Position numbers and translations under genes: made by a program. From DASUBV01 sp035532295 (lineage in GTDB: Bacteria; Actinomycetota; Actinomycetes; Streptosporangiales; Streptosporangiaceae), in assembly GCA_035532295.1 (NCBI GenBank), contig DATKRH010000022.1:27406-91405 (forward strand): 64,000 nt of DNA, written 5' to 3'. Below, piece after piece: positions 8,963-16,380 of this stretch. Within the stretch, counting starts at the first letter, position 1, and every line of letters starts with the position of its first letter. The notes under the pieces were generated by a model that saw nothing but the letters and a program-made list of their open reading frames with translations, had not been told where the DNA came from and made no database searches.

Positions 8963-9189
8963 GCCCGCATCACCGCCGTCACGACGTCGGGCCGGCGCGC
9001 CAGCTCCCCGGCCAGCCAGCCGGCCGCGGCGGCGGTCAGGACCACCACGCAGATGTCGCGCGGCAGCGAGCGCCACGCGGCGCTCGCCGCCGCCTGGTCG
9101 TCCGCCGGGCAGACCACCGCGCCGGCCAGGGCGTAGCCCTCAACGCGCAGCGACTCCCCGATCACCGCGGCCCGGGACACCGCGCTCAC
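8959..9189 (-). CDS. V-type ATPase subunit F (central stalk)
   Basis: A small 76-residue protein with an alternating beta/alpha pattern (AAVIGESLRVEGYALAGAVV, later DICVVVLTAAAAGWLAGEL) as in V/A-ATPase subunit F, which binds subunit D in the rotor. It is shorter than the usual ~100 residues. The GTG start overlaps the stop of the K gene (GTGA), and its own stop overlaps the subunit E start. Assignment is supported mainly by size, fold pattern and place in the operon. Confidence 0.8.
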   Translation of the reverse strand: MSAVSRAAVIGESLRVEGYALAGAVVCPADDQAAASAAWRSLPRDICVVVLTAAAAGWLAGELARRPDVVTAVMRA

Positions 9190-9626
9190 GCCTTCCCGAC
9201 CAGGATGATCCCGATGATCAGGCCGTAGATCGCGATGCCCTCCGCCAGGCCGACGACCACCATCGCCCGGCCGAACAGCTCCGGTCGCTCGCTCATGGCC
9301 GCCAGGGCCGCGGCGCCGGTGTAGGCGACGGCGATGCCCGCGCCGATCGTGGACCCGGCGACCGCGATCGCGGCCCCGATCAGGGCCGCGCCGTTCCCGC
9401 TCGCGCCGGCCGCGCCGGCCGCCGCATGGGCCGCCGACCCGCTGGCCACCGCGCTCGCCGGATCCGTGGTCGCCGAGATGACCAGCAGCACCGCGGCGCC
9501 GACCATCAGGAGCGCGCCCGTCCCGGCGAGGATCAGCGTGCCGCGCCGCCAGCGGCGCGCGGCCAGCCGTGCCAGCAAGGCGGCCCCCGCGATCACGGGC
9601 AACCCGATCAGCCAGGTAACTATCAC
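9186..9626 (-). CDS. ntpK: V-type ATPase membrane rotor subunit K (c-ring proteolipid)
   Basis: A 146-residue proteolipid with four predicted helices: two near the N-terminus (about 2-24 and 30-50) and a canonical c-subunit hairpin at about 78-145. The hairpin carries GAAIAVAGSTIGAGIAVAYTG, then MSERPELFGRAM, then GLAEGIAIYGLIIG with the ion-carrying glutamate. The glutamate is followed by Gly-Ile rather than Ser/Thr, and no glutamine stands beside it, so protons look more likely than sodium; this is an inference. GTG at 9626 overlaps the subunit I stop (GTGA) and is preferred over starts far upstream. Confidence 0.9.
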   Translation of the reverse strand: MIVTWLIGLPVIAGAALLARLAARRWRRGTLILAGTGALLMVGAAVLLVISATTDPASAVASGSAAHAAAGAAGASGNGAALIGAAIAVAGSTIGAGIAVAYTGAAALAAMSERPELFGRAMVVVGLAEGIAIYGLIIGIILVGKA

Positions 9627-11065
9627 CCGTCCACTCCCTTCATGCTGAGCCCGGGAACCCGGTCCTCGGCGGCTTCCTCGTCGCTGCTCTGCGTGGGCAC
9701 ATGCCAGGGCCGGAACGGCTCTCCCTGCGTCACGAAGACCCGGGAGAACAGCTCGTAGTACTCCAGCCGCAGGGCCTGGATCGCGGCGACCAGCCCGCCC
9801 AGGGCGAAGGCCAGCGCCGTCCCCGCCACGAACACTCCGACGCCGGCCACAGCCAGCAGGCCGCCGCGCTGCCAGAGCGCGCGGGCGCCGTCCCAGACGA
9901 GCAGGCCCAGCGCGGCATGGGTCAGGCCGAACGCCGCCAGCCGGGTGAAGGACACGAGGTTGGAGCCGAGCCGGACCACCAGGTCGACTACCTCCACTGA
10001 CGCCTGGACGGCCCCGGTGCCGCCGCCGCCCGCCTCCGCGAGGAAGCCGGCGAAGGCGAGCAGCAGCCCGGCCAGGGCCACGCCGCCGCCCGCGGCTACC
10101 AGCGCGCTGAGGTGGAAGTACCATCCAGCCGCCGCCAGGCCCGCGCCGAGAAAGACGCAGCTGCCCGCGATGCCCGAGGGCGCGTAGAGCGCGAATCGCC
10201 AGCCGCCCTCGCGCCAGCGGTTAGCCAGGCCGAGCGCATAGGCGCCGGCCAGCAGGATTGCGCCGACGCCGCCCGCGACCAGCAGCAGGGTCACCGGCTG
10301 GCTCAGCGGGTCGAGCCAGATCACCGGCACCAGGCCGGTCGGGCCGAAGCATTCCCCGTAGAGCAGGCCGAACACAGTGGCCGCGATCCCGGCGCCGCCG
10401 ACGAAGGGCCAGGCGGCCCGGAACCGGCGGGCCCAGCGCGGCCAGCCCGCGCGCAGCGCCGCGGCGACCGCGAGCAGGAAGATGCCCTGCCCCACATCGC
10501 CGAACATCATGCCGAACATCAGCACGTAGCTGGCCCAGGCGAGCCAGGTGGGATCGAGATCGGCGTACGGCACGGTTCCGTACGTCTGCACCAGCGGCGT
10601 CAGCGCACGGTGCAGCGGGGGGCCGGCGAGCAGGGTGGGCGCGTCCACGCCCGCGGGACGCGGCAGCGCGACCACGCCGCCGCCCGCCTGCGCGACGGCA
10701 GCCGTCACCTCGGGCAGCCGGGCGGCCGGGATCCAGCCCGCCAGTGCCGCGGCGCCCGATCGCCGGACCGCGCTGCCGGCGTAGGCCTGGAGCTGCGCCT
10801 CGCCCGCCAGCAGGTCGTCCCGGCCGGCCCGCTCCAGCGCCTCGAGGTCGGGGCGGACCGCGGACAGGACCGGGTCGGGCAGCCGGCCGCCGCCGCGGAG
10901 TCCGCGGGCGGCCTCGCCCGGCCGGGCCGGCTCGCCGTGACCGCGGTCGATCTGGACGGCCCCGGTGCCCGCGACACGCACGAGCACGTCACGAAGGGCA
11001 CTGTCGGGCGCCACCAGGGCCACCCGCCGCATGCGGACCGGCACCGCCGAGTCAAGCCACCGCAT
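9623..11065 (-). CDS. ntpI: V-type ATPase subunit I (membrane stator, a-subunit)
   Basis: A 480-residue protein, short for this family (usually about 600-650). The N-terminal third (MRRVALVAPDSALRDVLVRV, then HGEPARPG) is the cytoplasmic domain; it is followed by PLVQTYGTVPYADLDPTWL and about seven membrane helices including MFGMMFGDVGQGIFLL, a hallmark of V-ATPase a-subunits, and SFTRLAAFGLTHAALG near the proton-channel region. ATG at 11065 is selected because it begins the conserved N-terminus and overlaps the C subunit by 14 bases. The shortening affects the cytoplasmic domain. Confidence 0.92.
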   Translation of the reverse strand: MRWLDSAVPVRMRRVALVAPDSALRDVLVRVAGTGAVQIDRGHGEPARPGEAARGLRGGGRLPDPVLSAVRPDLEALERAGRDDLLAGEAQLQAYAGSAVRRSGAAALAGWIPAARLPEVTAAVAQAGGGVVALPRPAGVDAPTLLAGPPLHRALTPLVQTYGTVPYADLDPTWLAWASYVLMFGMMFGDVGQGIFLLAVAAALRAGWPRWARRFRAAWPFVGGAGIAATVFGLLYGECFGPTGLVPVIWLDPLSQPVTLLLVAGGVGAILLAGAYALGLANRWREGGWRFALYAPSGIAGSCVFLGAGLAAAGWYFHLSALVAAGGGVALAGLLLAFAGFLAEAGGGGTGAVQASVEVVDLVVRLGSNLVSFTRLAAFGLTHAALGLLVWDGARALWQRGGLLAVAGVGVFVAGTALAFALGGLVAAIQALRLEYYELFSRVFVTQGEPFRPWHVPTQSSDEEAAEDRVPGLSMKGVDG

Positions 11066-12038
11066 CGTAGGCCTCCAGCGGCCCGCCGCCGCGGGCGGCG
11101 ATCTCCAGGGCCGCGCACACCCGCCTGGCGTCGGCCGCCAGCACGGCGACCGCACCCAGCACCGGCCCGCTGTCCGGCCCGGACGACCGCAGCAGCAGGT
11201 GACCATCGCGGTCGACCCTCGCCCACCACGCGGCCTCGGCCTGCCACAGGTCTTCCGCCGAGCCCGGGCCCTCGGGCGAGCCGAGCCCGGCCAGGGCCCA
11301 GCGCGCCGGGGCGGCCAGGTCGGCGCGCAGCCGGTCGAGCGAGGATGCGCCGGCCGCCGCCTGGCCGAGCAGGGGCAGGGCGCTGTCGAGGGCGGTGCTG
11401 TCGAGGGCGGTGCTGTCGAGGGCGGTGCTGTCGAGGGCGGGCGGCGTCGCGGCCCGGCCTACGGCGAATCGGTCGGTGGCCAGCAGCAGCGCTGCCGCGC
11501 CCGCGGCCCAGGTCCGGGCCGGATCGCCGGCCGCGGCGACGCGTGCCGCCCACCGGGCGCGCATCCCGAGCCGGATGTCGCGGGCGGTGTCGCCGCCTGG
11601 GTCACGCCACGCGGACGCGGCCAGCGCGGCGCGCAGCCCGGCGAGGCTGTCCGCCTGCCGCAGCCGGGGCCAGGCTGTCGCCAGCGCTCCGAGCTGGAAC
11701 TCCTCCTGAGCCGGGCGGCCCGCCAGGGCCTGCAGCAGCTCATCGACGTTCGCGATCTCGAACCAGCAGGCCAGCGCGCGCAGCAATTGGACACCGTCTG
11801 ACGGGAGCCAGCCGGCCAGCACCCGCACATCCCACAGGATCATCTCGGCGACCGCGCGCTGCGTCGCCGCCAGCGGCTGCCCCGGCTGCCCGGCGCGCGC
11901 GTAAGAGGTGGCTGCGAGCGCCCGCTGTGCTTCTGGCAGGGAGCGGCAGGCCGCCAGCCGCCGGGCCGCCTGCGCCCCTAGCCGGTTCCGGGCCATGGCC
12001 TTGGCCCGGACGGTGCCCGCGACCCAGGCCGCCGTCAC
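11052..12038 (-). CDS. ntpC: V-type ATPase subunit C (AC39/d family)
   Basis: A 328-residue Ala/Arg-rich helical protein. It opens with AGTVRAKAMARNRLG, similar to the start of AC39/V0d proteins, and its length matches that family, which links the rotor shaft to the c-ring. A four-fold 15-bp repeat (11382-11441) adds a run of TALDS units near residue 200-218. GTG start overlaps the upstream gene stop (GTGA). Family assignment leans on operon position; similarity is weak by eye. Confidence 0.75.
   Translation of the reverse strand: MTAAWVAGTVRAKAMARNRLGAQAARRLAACRSLPEAQRALAATSYARAGQPGQPLAATQRAVAEMILWDVRVLAGWLPSDGVQLLRALACWFEIANVDELLQALAGRPAQEEFQLGALATAWPRLRQADSLAGLRAALAASAWRDPGGDTARDIRLGMRARWAARVAAAGDPARTWAAGAAALLLATDRFAVGRAATPPALDSTALDSTALDSTALDSALPLLGQAAAGASSLDRLRADLAAPARWALAGLGSPEGPGSAEDLWQAEAAWWARVDRDGHLLLRSSGPDSGPVLGAVAVLAADARRVCAALEIAARGGGPLEAYDAVA
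11382..11441. repeat. Four 15-bp tandem repeats inside ntpC
   Basis: Three identical copies of a 15-bp unit and a fourth with a single change at its last base, encoding TALDS units on the minus strand. The unit is a multiple of three, so copy-number change would keep the frame. Confidence 0.9.
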
Positions 12039-12595
12039 GATCGCCCGCCGGGCGCTCTGGGCGGATCGGGCCGACCGCCAGCCGACGGCTCCTCGCCCGC
12101 GGCCCGCGAGGCCGCATCGGGGGAGTCCGCATCCCGCAGGTCGCCTGCCTCCAGGTCGCCTGCCTCCAGGTCGCCTGCCCCCAGGTCCGCGATCATGGCA
12201 ACGGCTCGCTGGGCCAGCGGGAGAGTACGCCGACGCGCCAGCTCGCGCTCGTCGGCCGCCTGGCGGCTGGCGCGGGCCGTGATGTCAGCCGCCTCGGTCC
12301 GGGCGCCGGCCAGGATCTGCCGGACGGTCTCCTGGCGAACGGCGGCGGCGCGCTGCCGGGCTTCCGCGGCGACGGCCGCCGCGTCGGCGCGGGCCGCGGC
12401 GATCATGTCCTGTGCGTCGCGCCGGGCTTCGGCGAGCATGCGCGCGCACTCGGCGTCCGGGCCGTCGAGGAGCCGCAGCACCGGGTCCAGTTCGGCCGCC
12501 AGCTCGCGGCTTGTGTCCGCCGGGACCGCCGCGCGCGCCGCGCCCGGCGCGCCGGCGGGCCGGAAGCGGCTGAGAAAGTCGCGCAGCGGAGGCAT
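12035..12595 (-). CDS. Probable V-type ATPase peripheral-stalk subunit (G/H-like)
   Basis: A 186-residue protein with a long central helix (about 30-130) rich in Ala, Arg, Glu and Gln, e.g. ECARMLAEARRDAQDMIAAAR, the pattern of F/V-ATPase b, G or H stalk subunits that pair with subunit E. The C-terminal 50 residues are low-complexity, including a repeated AGDLE encoded by three 15-bp repeats (12137-12181). It starts the ATPase part of the operon, 3 bases after a relic ORF. Function is inferred from coiled-coil character and location. Confidence 0.7.
   Translation of the reverse strand: MPPLRDFLSRFRPAGAPGAARAAVPADTSRELAAELDPVLRLLDGPDAECARMLAEARRDAQDMIAAARADAAAVAAEARQRAAAVRQETVRQILAGARTEAADITARASRQAADERELARRRTLPLAQRAVAMIADLGAGDLEAGDLEAGDLRDADSPDAASRAAGEEPSAGGRPDPPRAPGGRS
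12137..12181. repeat. Three 15-bp tandem repeats in the stalk-subunit gene
   Basis: Two perfect 15-bp copies and a third with one mismatch, giving repeated AGDLE on the minus strand. In-frame unit length, as in the neighbouring subunit C gene. Confidence 0.85.
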
Positions 12596-12730
12596 CTAGG
12601 CCTGCTCTGGGTCCGGGTCCATCTCGGTCGCATCCGGCAGCGCCGCGTTCGGCGCTGGGCGGTCGGGGTGACGCTCCGCCGCCGTGACCACGCCCTGGCC
12701 GCCGCGCCCGAGCATCCGCACTCTGAACAC
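12596..12730 (-). pseudogene. Relic of pyruvate:ferredoxin oxidoreductase gamma subunit (porG 5' end)
   Basis: A 44-codon ORF beginning at a GTG (12730) with a good ribosome binding site, GGAAGGAA. Its first 19 residues, MFRVRMLGRGGQGVVTAAE, match the highly conserved N-terminus of the gamma (CoA-binding) domain of 2-oxoacid:ferredoxin oxidoreductases. After this the family pattern stops and 25 unrelated residues lead to a TAG one base before the next ATG. The rest of the ~180-residue domain is missing. It is the first ORF of the V-ATPase operon. It may still act as a translated leader; enzymatic function is not possible. Confidence 0.7.
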
Positions 12731-12844
12731 GCGCCATTTCCTTCCCTCAGCGGGCACCGGTGATCTCCGGCGGGCCTGGCTGGCCGTGTTCACAGCATTG
12801 CCCGGCCGGGCCCGGCAGCGCTGCGGGCGTGGGGCCCCGAGGGC

Positions 12845-12860
12845 GGGGACCTTGGTCCCC
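12845..12860. promoter_or_regulatory. DosR-box-like inverted repeat before the V-ATPase operon
   Basis: GGGGACCTTGGTCCCC, perfectly symmetrical except for the central TT. It lies 115 bases upstream of the first ORF of the V-ATPase operon and is the best-formed member of the box family found in the window. Confidence 0.6.
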
Positions 12861-12880
12861 CCGCTGGCCGGCGGCCCGTG

Positions 12881-13204
12881 CTAGCGACCCGCCGAGCCGC
12901 GATCTGGCGTCCGCCGGGTGGCTGCGCCGCCTCGGCCAACTGTGCCGCCGCGGCCAACTGTGCCGCCGCGGGCGGCCGGGCCACCGCGGGTAACCGGGGC
13001 GGCCTGGATAGCCGGGCCGGCCTCATCGTCCGCACTGCCGGGCACGATCCGGGCATACGGGCCGGGAAATACGAGCGCGATATGGCCGTCGGCCCACCAT
13101 TTCACGACATACGGGGGAGATCCGTCGGCATTGCGCACTCCGATGATCAGCCCGGCCCGGGCGCTATCTCCATCCGGCACCAGCCAGTCGCCAACCCGAG
13201 CCAT
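12881..13204 (-). CDS. DUF1918 domain protein
   Basis: A 107-residue protein. The first ~55 residues (RVGDWLVPDGDSARAGLIIG, then SPPYVVKWWADGHIALVFPGP) form the DUF1918 beta-barrel, a small actinobacterial domain of unknown function. The C-terminal half is a basic, Gly/Arg-rich tail with repeated RGGTVG units from an 18-bp duplication at 12927-12962. The start at 13204 is supported by the strong site GGGGAGGTGAG. DUF1918 genes are often found with stress and dormancy genes; the basic tail could bind nucleic acid, which is speculation. Confidence 0.85.
   Translation of the reverse strand: MARVGDWLVPDGDSARAGLIIGVRNADGSPPYVVKWWADGHIALVFPGPYARIVPGSADDEAGPAIQAAPVTRGGPAARGGTVGRGGTVGRGGAATRRTPDRGSAGR
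12927..12962. repeat. 18-bp tandem duplication in the DUF1918 gene
   Basis: Two near-identical 18-bp copies (12927-12944, 12945-12962), in frame, encoding repeated Arg-Gly-Gly-rich units of the tail. Confidence 0.8.
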
Positions 13205-13278
13205 CCTCGCTCACCTCCCCTTGTCGCGGAGCCCGCCCGGGCCCTGCCGCACGGCGGGCCAGATCCGGTTCAGATCCA

Positions 13279-13353
13279 CGTGTCGGAGCCCTTAGCGGCC
13301 CTCCGTGTCGGAGCCCTTAGCGGCCCTCCATGTTGGAGCCGCAAGCGTTCCCT
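13279..13353. repeat. Intergenic 25-bp tandem repeat (two perfect copies, third degenerate)
   Basis: Copies at 13279-13303 and 13304-13328 are identical; 13329-13353 is a decayed third copy. The array lies between the stop of a P-type ATPase and the DUF1918 gene, on whose upstream side it sits. On the minus strand each copy holds GGGCCGCTAAGGGCTCC, loosely like the box family of the island. Role unknown. Confidence 0.8.
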
Positions 13354-13430
13354 CTTCATGGAGCCTTCTGCGGGGAGAGCGGAGCTTCTCAGAGTCGAAC
13401 GTCCCGCATGGCAGGGCCGGACGCTAGCGG

Positions 13431-16214
13431 CTACGTCGGCCGCCGCGACCGGCGGCGGATCAGCCGCCGCAATTCGTCGGCGCCCCAGACGATGAAGGGG
13501 AACGGCGCGACGATGGCGAGCTGGACGGGGGACAGCGCCGCCGTGCCGAACAGGCCGTGCATCGCCGGCAGGTAGATCAGGGTGGCCGCGAAGGCCAGCG
13601 AGACGCCAATGCCGCCGAGCAGGTAGCTGTTGCTGAAGACGCCGACGGACCACAGTGACGCATGGTCGGTCCGGACGGCGAACGCCGTGCCGATCTGGCA
13701 GGACACGATGCCCAGCCAGGTCACCGTGGTCGCCTGCCGGTAGGCGAGGTTCAGCGGGGTTCCCGCGCCCACCGGGGCCCCCGGCGTCCAGCCGGCCCGG
13801 CTCAGCGTGACGAAGAAACCGAGCATGACCAGCGCGGCGGAGATCAGGCCGAGGAATCCCCAGGCCCGGGCCAGCATCGCGCCGCTGATCACCCCCTGGC
13901 CGCGTGGCCGCGGCGGGAGGTCCATCAGCCCGGGCTCGGCGGGCTCGCGGCTGAGCGCCAGGGCCGGCAGGGTATCGGTGCCCAGGTCGATGGCGAGAAT
14001 CTGCATCACCGTCAGCGGTAGCGGCACCAGGCCCCCGGCTAGCGCGAAGACCAGGAACGGGACGACCTCGGGAACCGCGTGGGTGAAGATGTACAAGATG
14101 AACTTGCGGACGTTGTCGTAGACGCGCCGCCCGGCCTGCACCGCGGCGATGATCGTCGCGAAGTTGTCATCGGTGAGCACCATCGTGGCCGCCTCGCGGG
14201 CCACGTCGGTCCCGGACCGGCCCATCGCGATGCCGATGTCGGCCCGGCGCAGCGCCGGCGCGTCATTCACCCCGTCACCGGTCATGGCGACGACCTGGCC
14301 CATGGCCCGCAGGGCGTCGGCGATGCGCAGCTTCGCCTCGGGGGAGCTGCGGGCGAAGATGATCTCGGCCCCGGAGTCGAGGAGCCGGTCCAGCGCCGGC
14401 TCGGGCATGGCGTCAAGGTCGGGGCCGCTGACCACGGCGGACCCGCGCTTCCCGATTCCCACCTGCGCGGCGATGGCGGCGGCGGTCAGGCCGTTGTCGC
14501 CGGTGACCACGTGGATCCGGATGCCCGCGCGGTGCGCGTCCTCGATCGCGGCGGCCACCTCCGGCCGCGGCGGGTCGAGCATGGACACCAGGCCCAGCAG
14601 GCACAGGTCGCGTTCGGCGTCCTCGCGGCGCGCCGGGACCGCCGATCCTGGCGCCAGCCGGCGGGACGCGACCGCGAGCACTCGCAGCCCGCGGGCCGCG
14701 TGATCGCGCATGGCCTGGGTGACCGACGCGCGGTCCCGGGCCGAGATGGGCCGCTCGCCGCCGCTGCCGAGGATGCGGGTGGTCCGGGCGAGCACCTCCT
14801 CGGGTGCGCCCTTGACATGAACCACTAGCTCGCCGCCGCTGGCGTCCACCGTGGACATCAGCTTGATCCGCGGATCGAACCGGAACAGCGCCCGCCGGCT
14901 GGCGTCCCTGGCGGTCCGGCTGGTCTGGACACCCAGGCTGGTCGCCAGGTCGAGCAAGGCCAGTTCGGTCGGGTCACCGGCGGGGGCGGCGGCACCGGCG
15001 GCGAGCTCGGCGTTATTGCAGGCGGTTATGGCCTGCGCGAGGCGGGCGGCCTTCCCCGGCGGCACCCGCAGGTCGTCCGCGCCGGCCGCGGTGACGTCCG
15101 CCAGCCACAGGGCCGTGACCCGCATCCGGTTCTGGGTCAGCGTGCCGGTCTTGTCGGTGCAGATGACGGTGGTCGAGCCCAGCGTCTCGACCGCGCTGAG
15201 CCGCCGGACGATGGCGCCGCGCCTGGCCAGGTCGCGCACGCCCACCGCGAGCGCGAGCGTGATCGTGGGCAGCAGGCCCTCGGGCACGTTGGCGACCAGC
15301 AGCCCGATGGCGAAGCTCACCGCGGCCGACAGCGAGAGGCCGGCCAGCAGGCCGATCGGCAGGAAGGCGCAGCCGGCGCCGACGGCGACATAGGCGATCA
15401 GCCGCGCCACCCGCAGGACCTGGTGCTCCAGGGGGCTTTCCTCCCGCTTGACCCGCTGGCTCAGCGCGGCTATCCGGCCCAGTTCGGTCTGCATGCCCGT
15501 GGCCGTCGCGATGGCGCGAGCCTCGCCGCCCGTGCACGTGGTGCCGCTGAAGATCAGGTTCTCGGCCTGCAGCAGCGGCAGCCGTCCGTCGGTCCGGTCC
15601 GCCGACCTGGACACCGGCACCGACTCCCCGGTGACGGTGGACAGGTCCACCTCTACCGCACCGGAGATCAGCCGGGCATCGGCGCAGACGCGATCGCCCT
15701 CGCTGATGGCGAGCAGGTCCCCGGGCACGAGGTCGCGAGCGAGGATCTCCTGCGGCGCCGTGTCGCGGATGACGCGGGCGTGCTCGGGAAGGAAGGCGGC
15801 GAGCGCCTCCACGGCGCGCTCGGCCTGCATTTCCTGCGCGAAGGCGAAAACGGCGTTCAAGACGATGACCGCGGCGATCGCGATCCCCAGCCGCGGCGTT
15901 CCGCTGACCCACGCCAGCACTGCCGCCGCGGCCAGTAGCAGCGCCAGCGGGTGGATGAGCTGCTGCGCGAGCTCACGCGGCCACCGGCGTCCAGCGCTGC
16001 GCCGCAGCTCGTTCGGCCCGTAGACCACCTGCCGCCGCGCCGCCTCGCGGCTGGACAGCCCTGCCCGCGACGTGCGCAGGTCACGCAGCAGCGAAGACAG
16101 TGGCTCCTGCGCGTCTGGTGGCGCGACGGCTGACGGGTCCGACGGCGGGCCGGGCGGCGGGTCCGGCGCCGCGCCGGTCAGGGCCGCGCCTTGATGGTCC
16201 GGCCCGGACTGCAC
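13431..16214 (-). CDS. Cation-transporting P-type ATPase (P2 type, CtpF-like)
   Basis: A 927-residue pump with an N-terminal cation-ATPase domain (about 38-110), TGES loop near 195-198, helix 4 motif NVPEGLLPT (309-317), phosphorylated aspartate in DKTGTLT (D354), KGAPEE in the nucleotide domain, MTGDGVNDAPAL hinge and a six-helix C-terminal domain. PEGL in helix 4 places it in the P2 group (Ca, Na/K or related), not with heavy-metal P1B pumps. M. tuberculosis CtpF, a DosR-regulon member, is a plausible counterpart. GTG start at 16214 has GGGGAG upstream. Two box-like inverted repeats lie in the divergent promoter with the nitroreductase. Ion unknown. Confidence 0.92.
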   Translation of the reverse strand: MQSGPDHQGAALTGAAPDPPPGPPSDPSAVAPPDAQEPLSSLLRDLRTSRAGLSSREAARRQVVYGPNELRRSAGRRWPRELAQQLIHPLALLLAAAAVLAWVSGTPRLGIAIAAVIVLNAVFAFAQEMQAERAVEALAAFLPEHARVIRDTAPQEILARDLVPGDLLAISEGDRVCADARLISGAVEVDLSTVTGESVPVSRSADRTDGRLPLLQAENLIFSGTTCTGGEARAIATATGMQTELGRIAALSQRVKREESPLEHQVLRVARLIAYVAVGAGCAFLPIGLLAGLSLSAAVSFAIGLLVANVPEGLLPTITLALAVGVRDLARRGAIVRRLSAVETLGSTTVICTDKTGTLTQNRMRVTALWLADVTAAGADDLRVPPGKAARLAQAITACNNAELAAGAAAPAGDPTELALLDLATSLGVQTSRTARDASRRALFRFDPRIKLMSTVDASGGELVVHVKGAPEEVLARTTRILGSGGERPISARDRASVTQAMRDHAARGLRVLAVASRRLAPGSAVPARREDAERDLCLLGLVSMLDPPRPEVAAAIEDAHRAGIRIHVVTGDNGLTAAAIAAQVGIGKRGSAVVSGPDLDAMPEPALDRLLDSGAEIIFARSSPEAKLRIADALRAMGQVVAMTGDGVNDAPALRRADIGIAMGRSGTDVAREAATMVLTDDNFATIIAAVQAGRRVYDNVRKFILYIFTHAVPEVVPFLVFALAGGLVPLPLTVMQILAIDLGTDTLPALALSREPAEPGLMDLPPRPRGQGVISGAMLARAWGFLGLISAALVMLGFFVTLSRAGWTPGAPVGAGTPLNLAYRQATTVTWLGIVSCQIGTAFAVRTDHASLWSVGVFSNSYLLGGIGVSLAFAATLIYLPAMHGLFGTAALSPVQLAIVAPFPFIVWGADELRRLIRRRSRRPT

Positions 16215-16292
16215 AAGCGACTCCCCTCACCGGCGCTCCCCCACGGGCTACCTCACCCCGACCAGCCTGGTGGCGGCGGCCCGGCCGCGTCA

Positions 16293-16306
16293 GGGTCCCT
16301 GGTCGC
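16293..16306. promoter_or_regulatory. DosR-box-like inverted repeat (P-type ATPase side)
   Basis: GGGTCCCTGGTCGC, an imperfect member of the box family, 79 bases upstream of the P-type ATPase start on the minus strand. Confidence 0.4.
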
Positions 16307-16314
16307 GCGACCTA

Positions 16315-16329
16315 AGGTCGTTTGGCCCT
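16315..16329. promoter_or_regulatory. DosR-box-like inverted repeat (nitroreductase side)
   Basis: AGGTCGTTTGGCCCT, 52 bases before the nitroreductase ATG. It overlaps a second symmetrical element, GACCTAAGGTC, at 16309-16319. Two neighbouring boxes in one divergent promoter are also common in front of M. tuberculosis DosR targets. Confidence 0.45.
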
Positions 16330-16380
16330 GCCCCCCGTCGCGGTTATCCCGTCAGGTCGAACCAGGTAGGGGTGATCGCC

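Noticed and set aside
10112..12763. An 883-codon open frame on the plus strand opposite V-ATPase genes
   Set aside because: It is Arg/Pro-rich, antisense to genes with clear family motifs and overlaps, and has no domain; it results from high GC content.
13279..13353. CRISPR-like array
   Set aside because: The copies are directly adjacent with no spacers, only two are perfect, and no cas gene is near.
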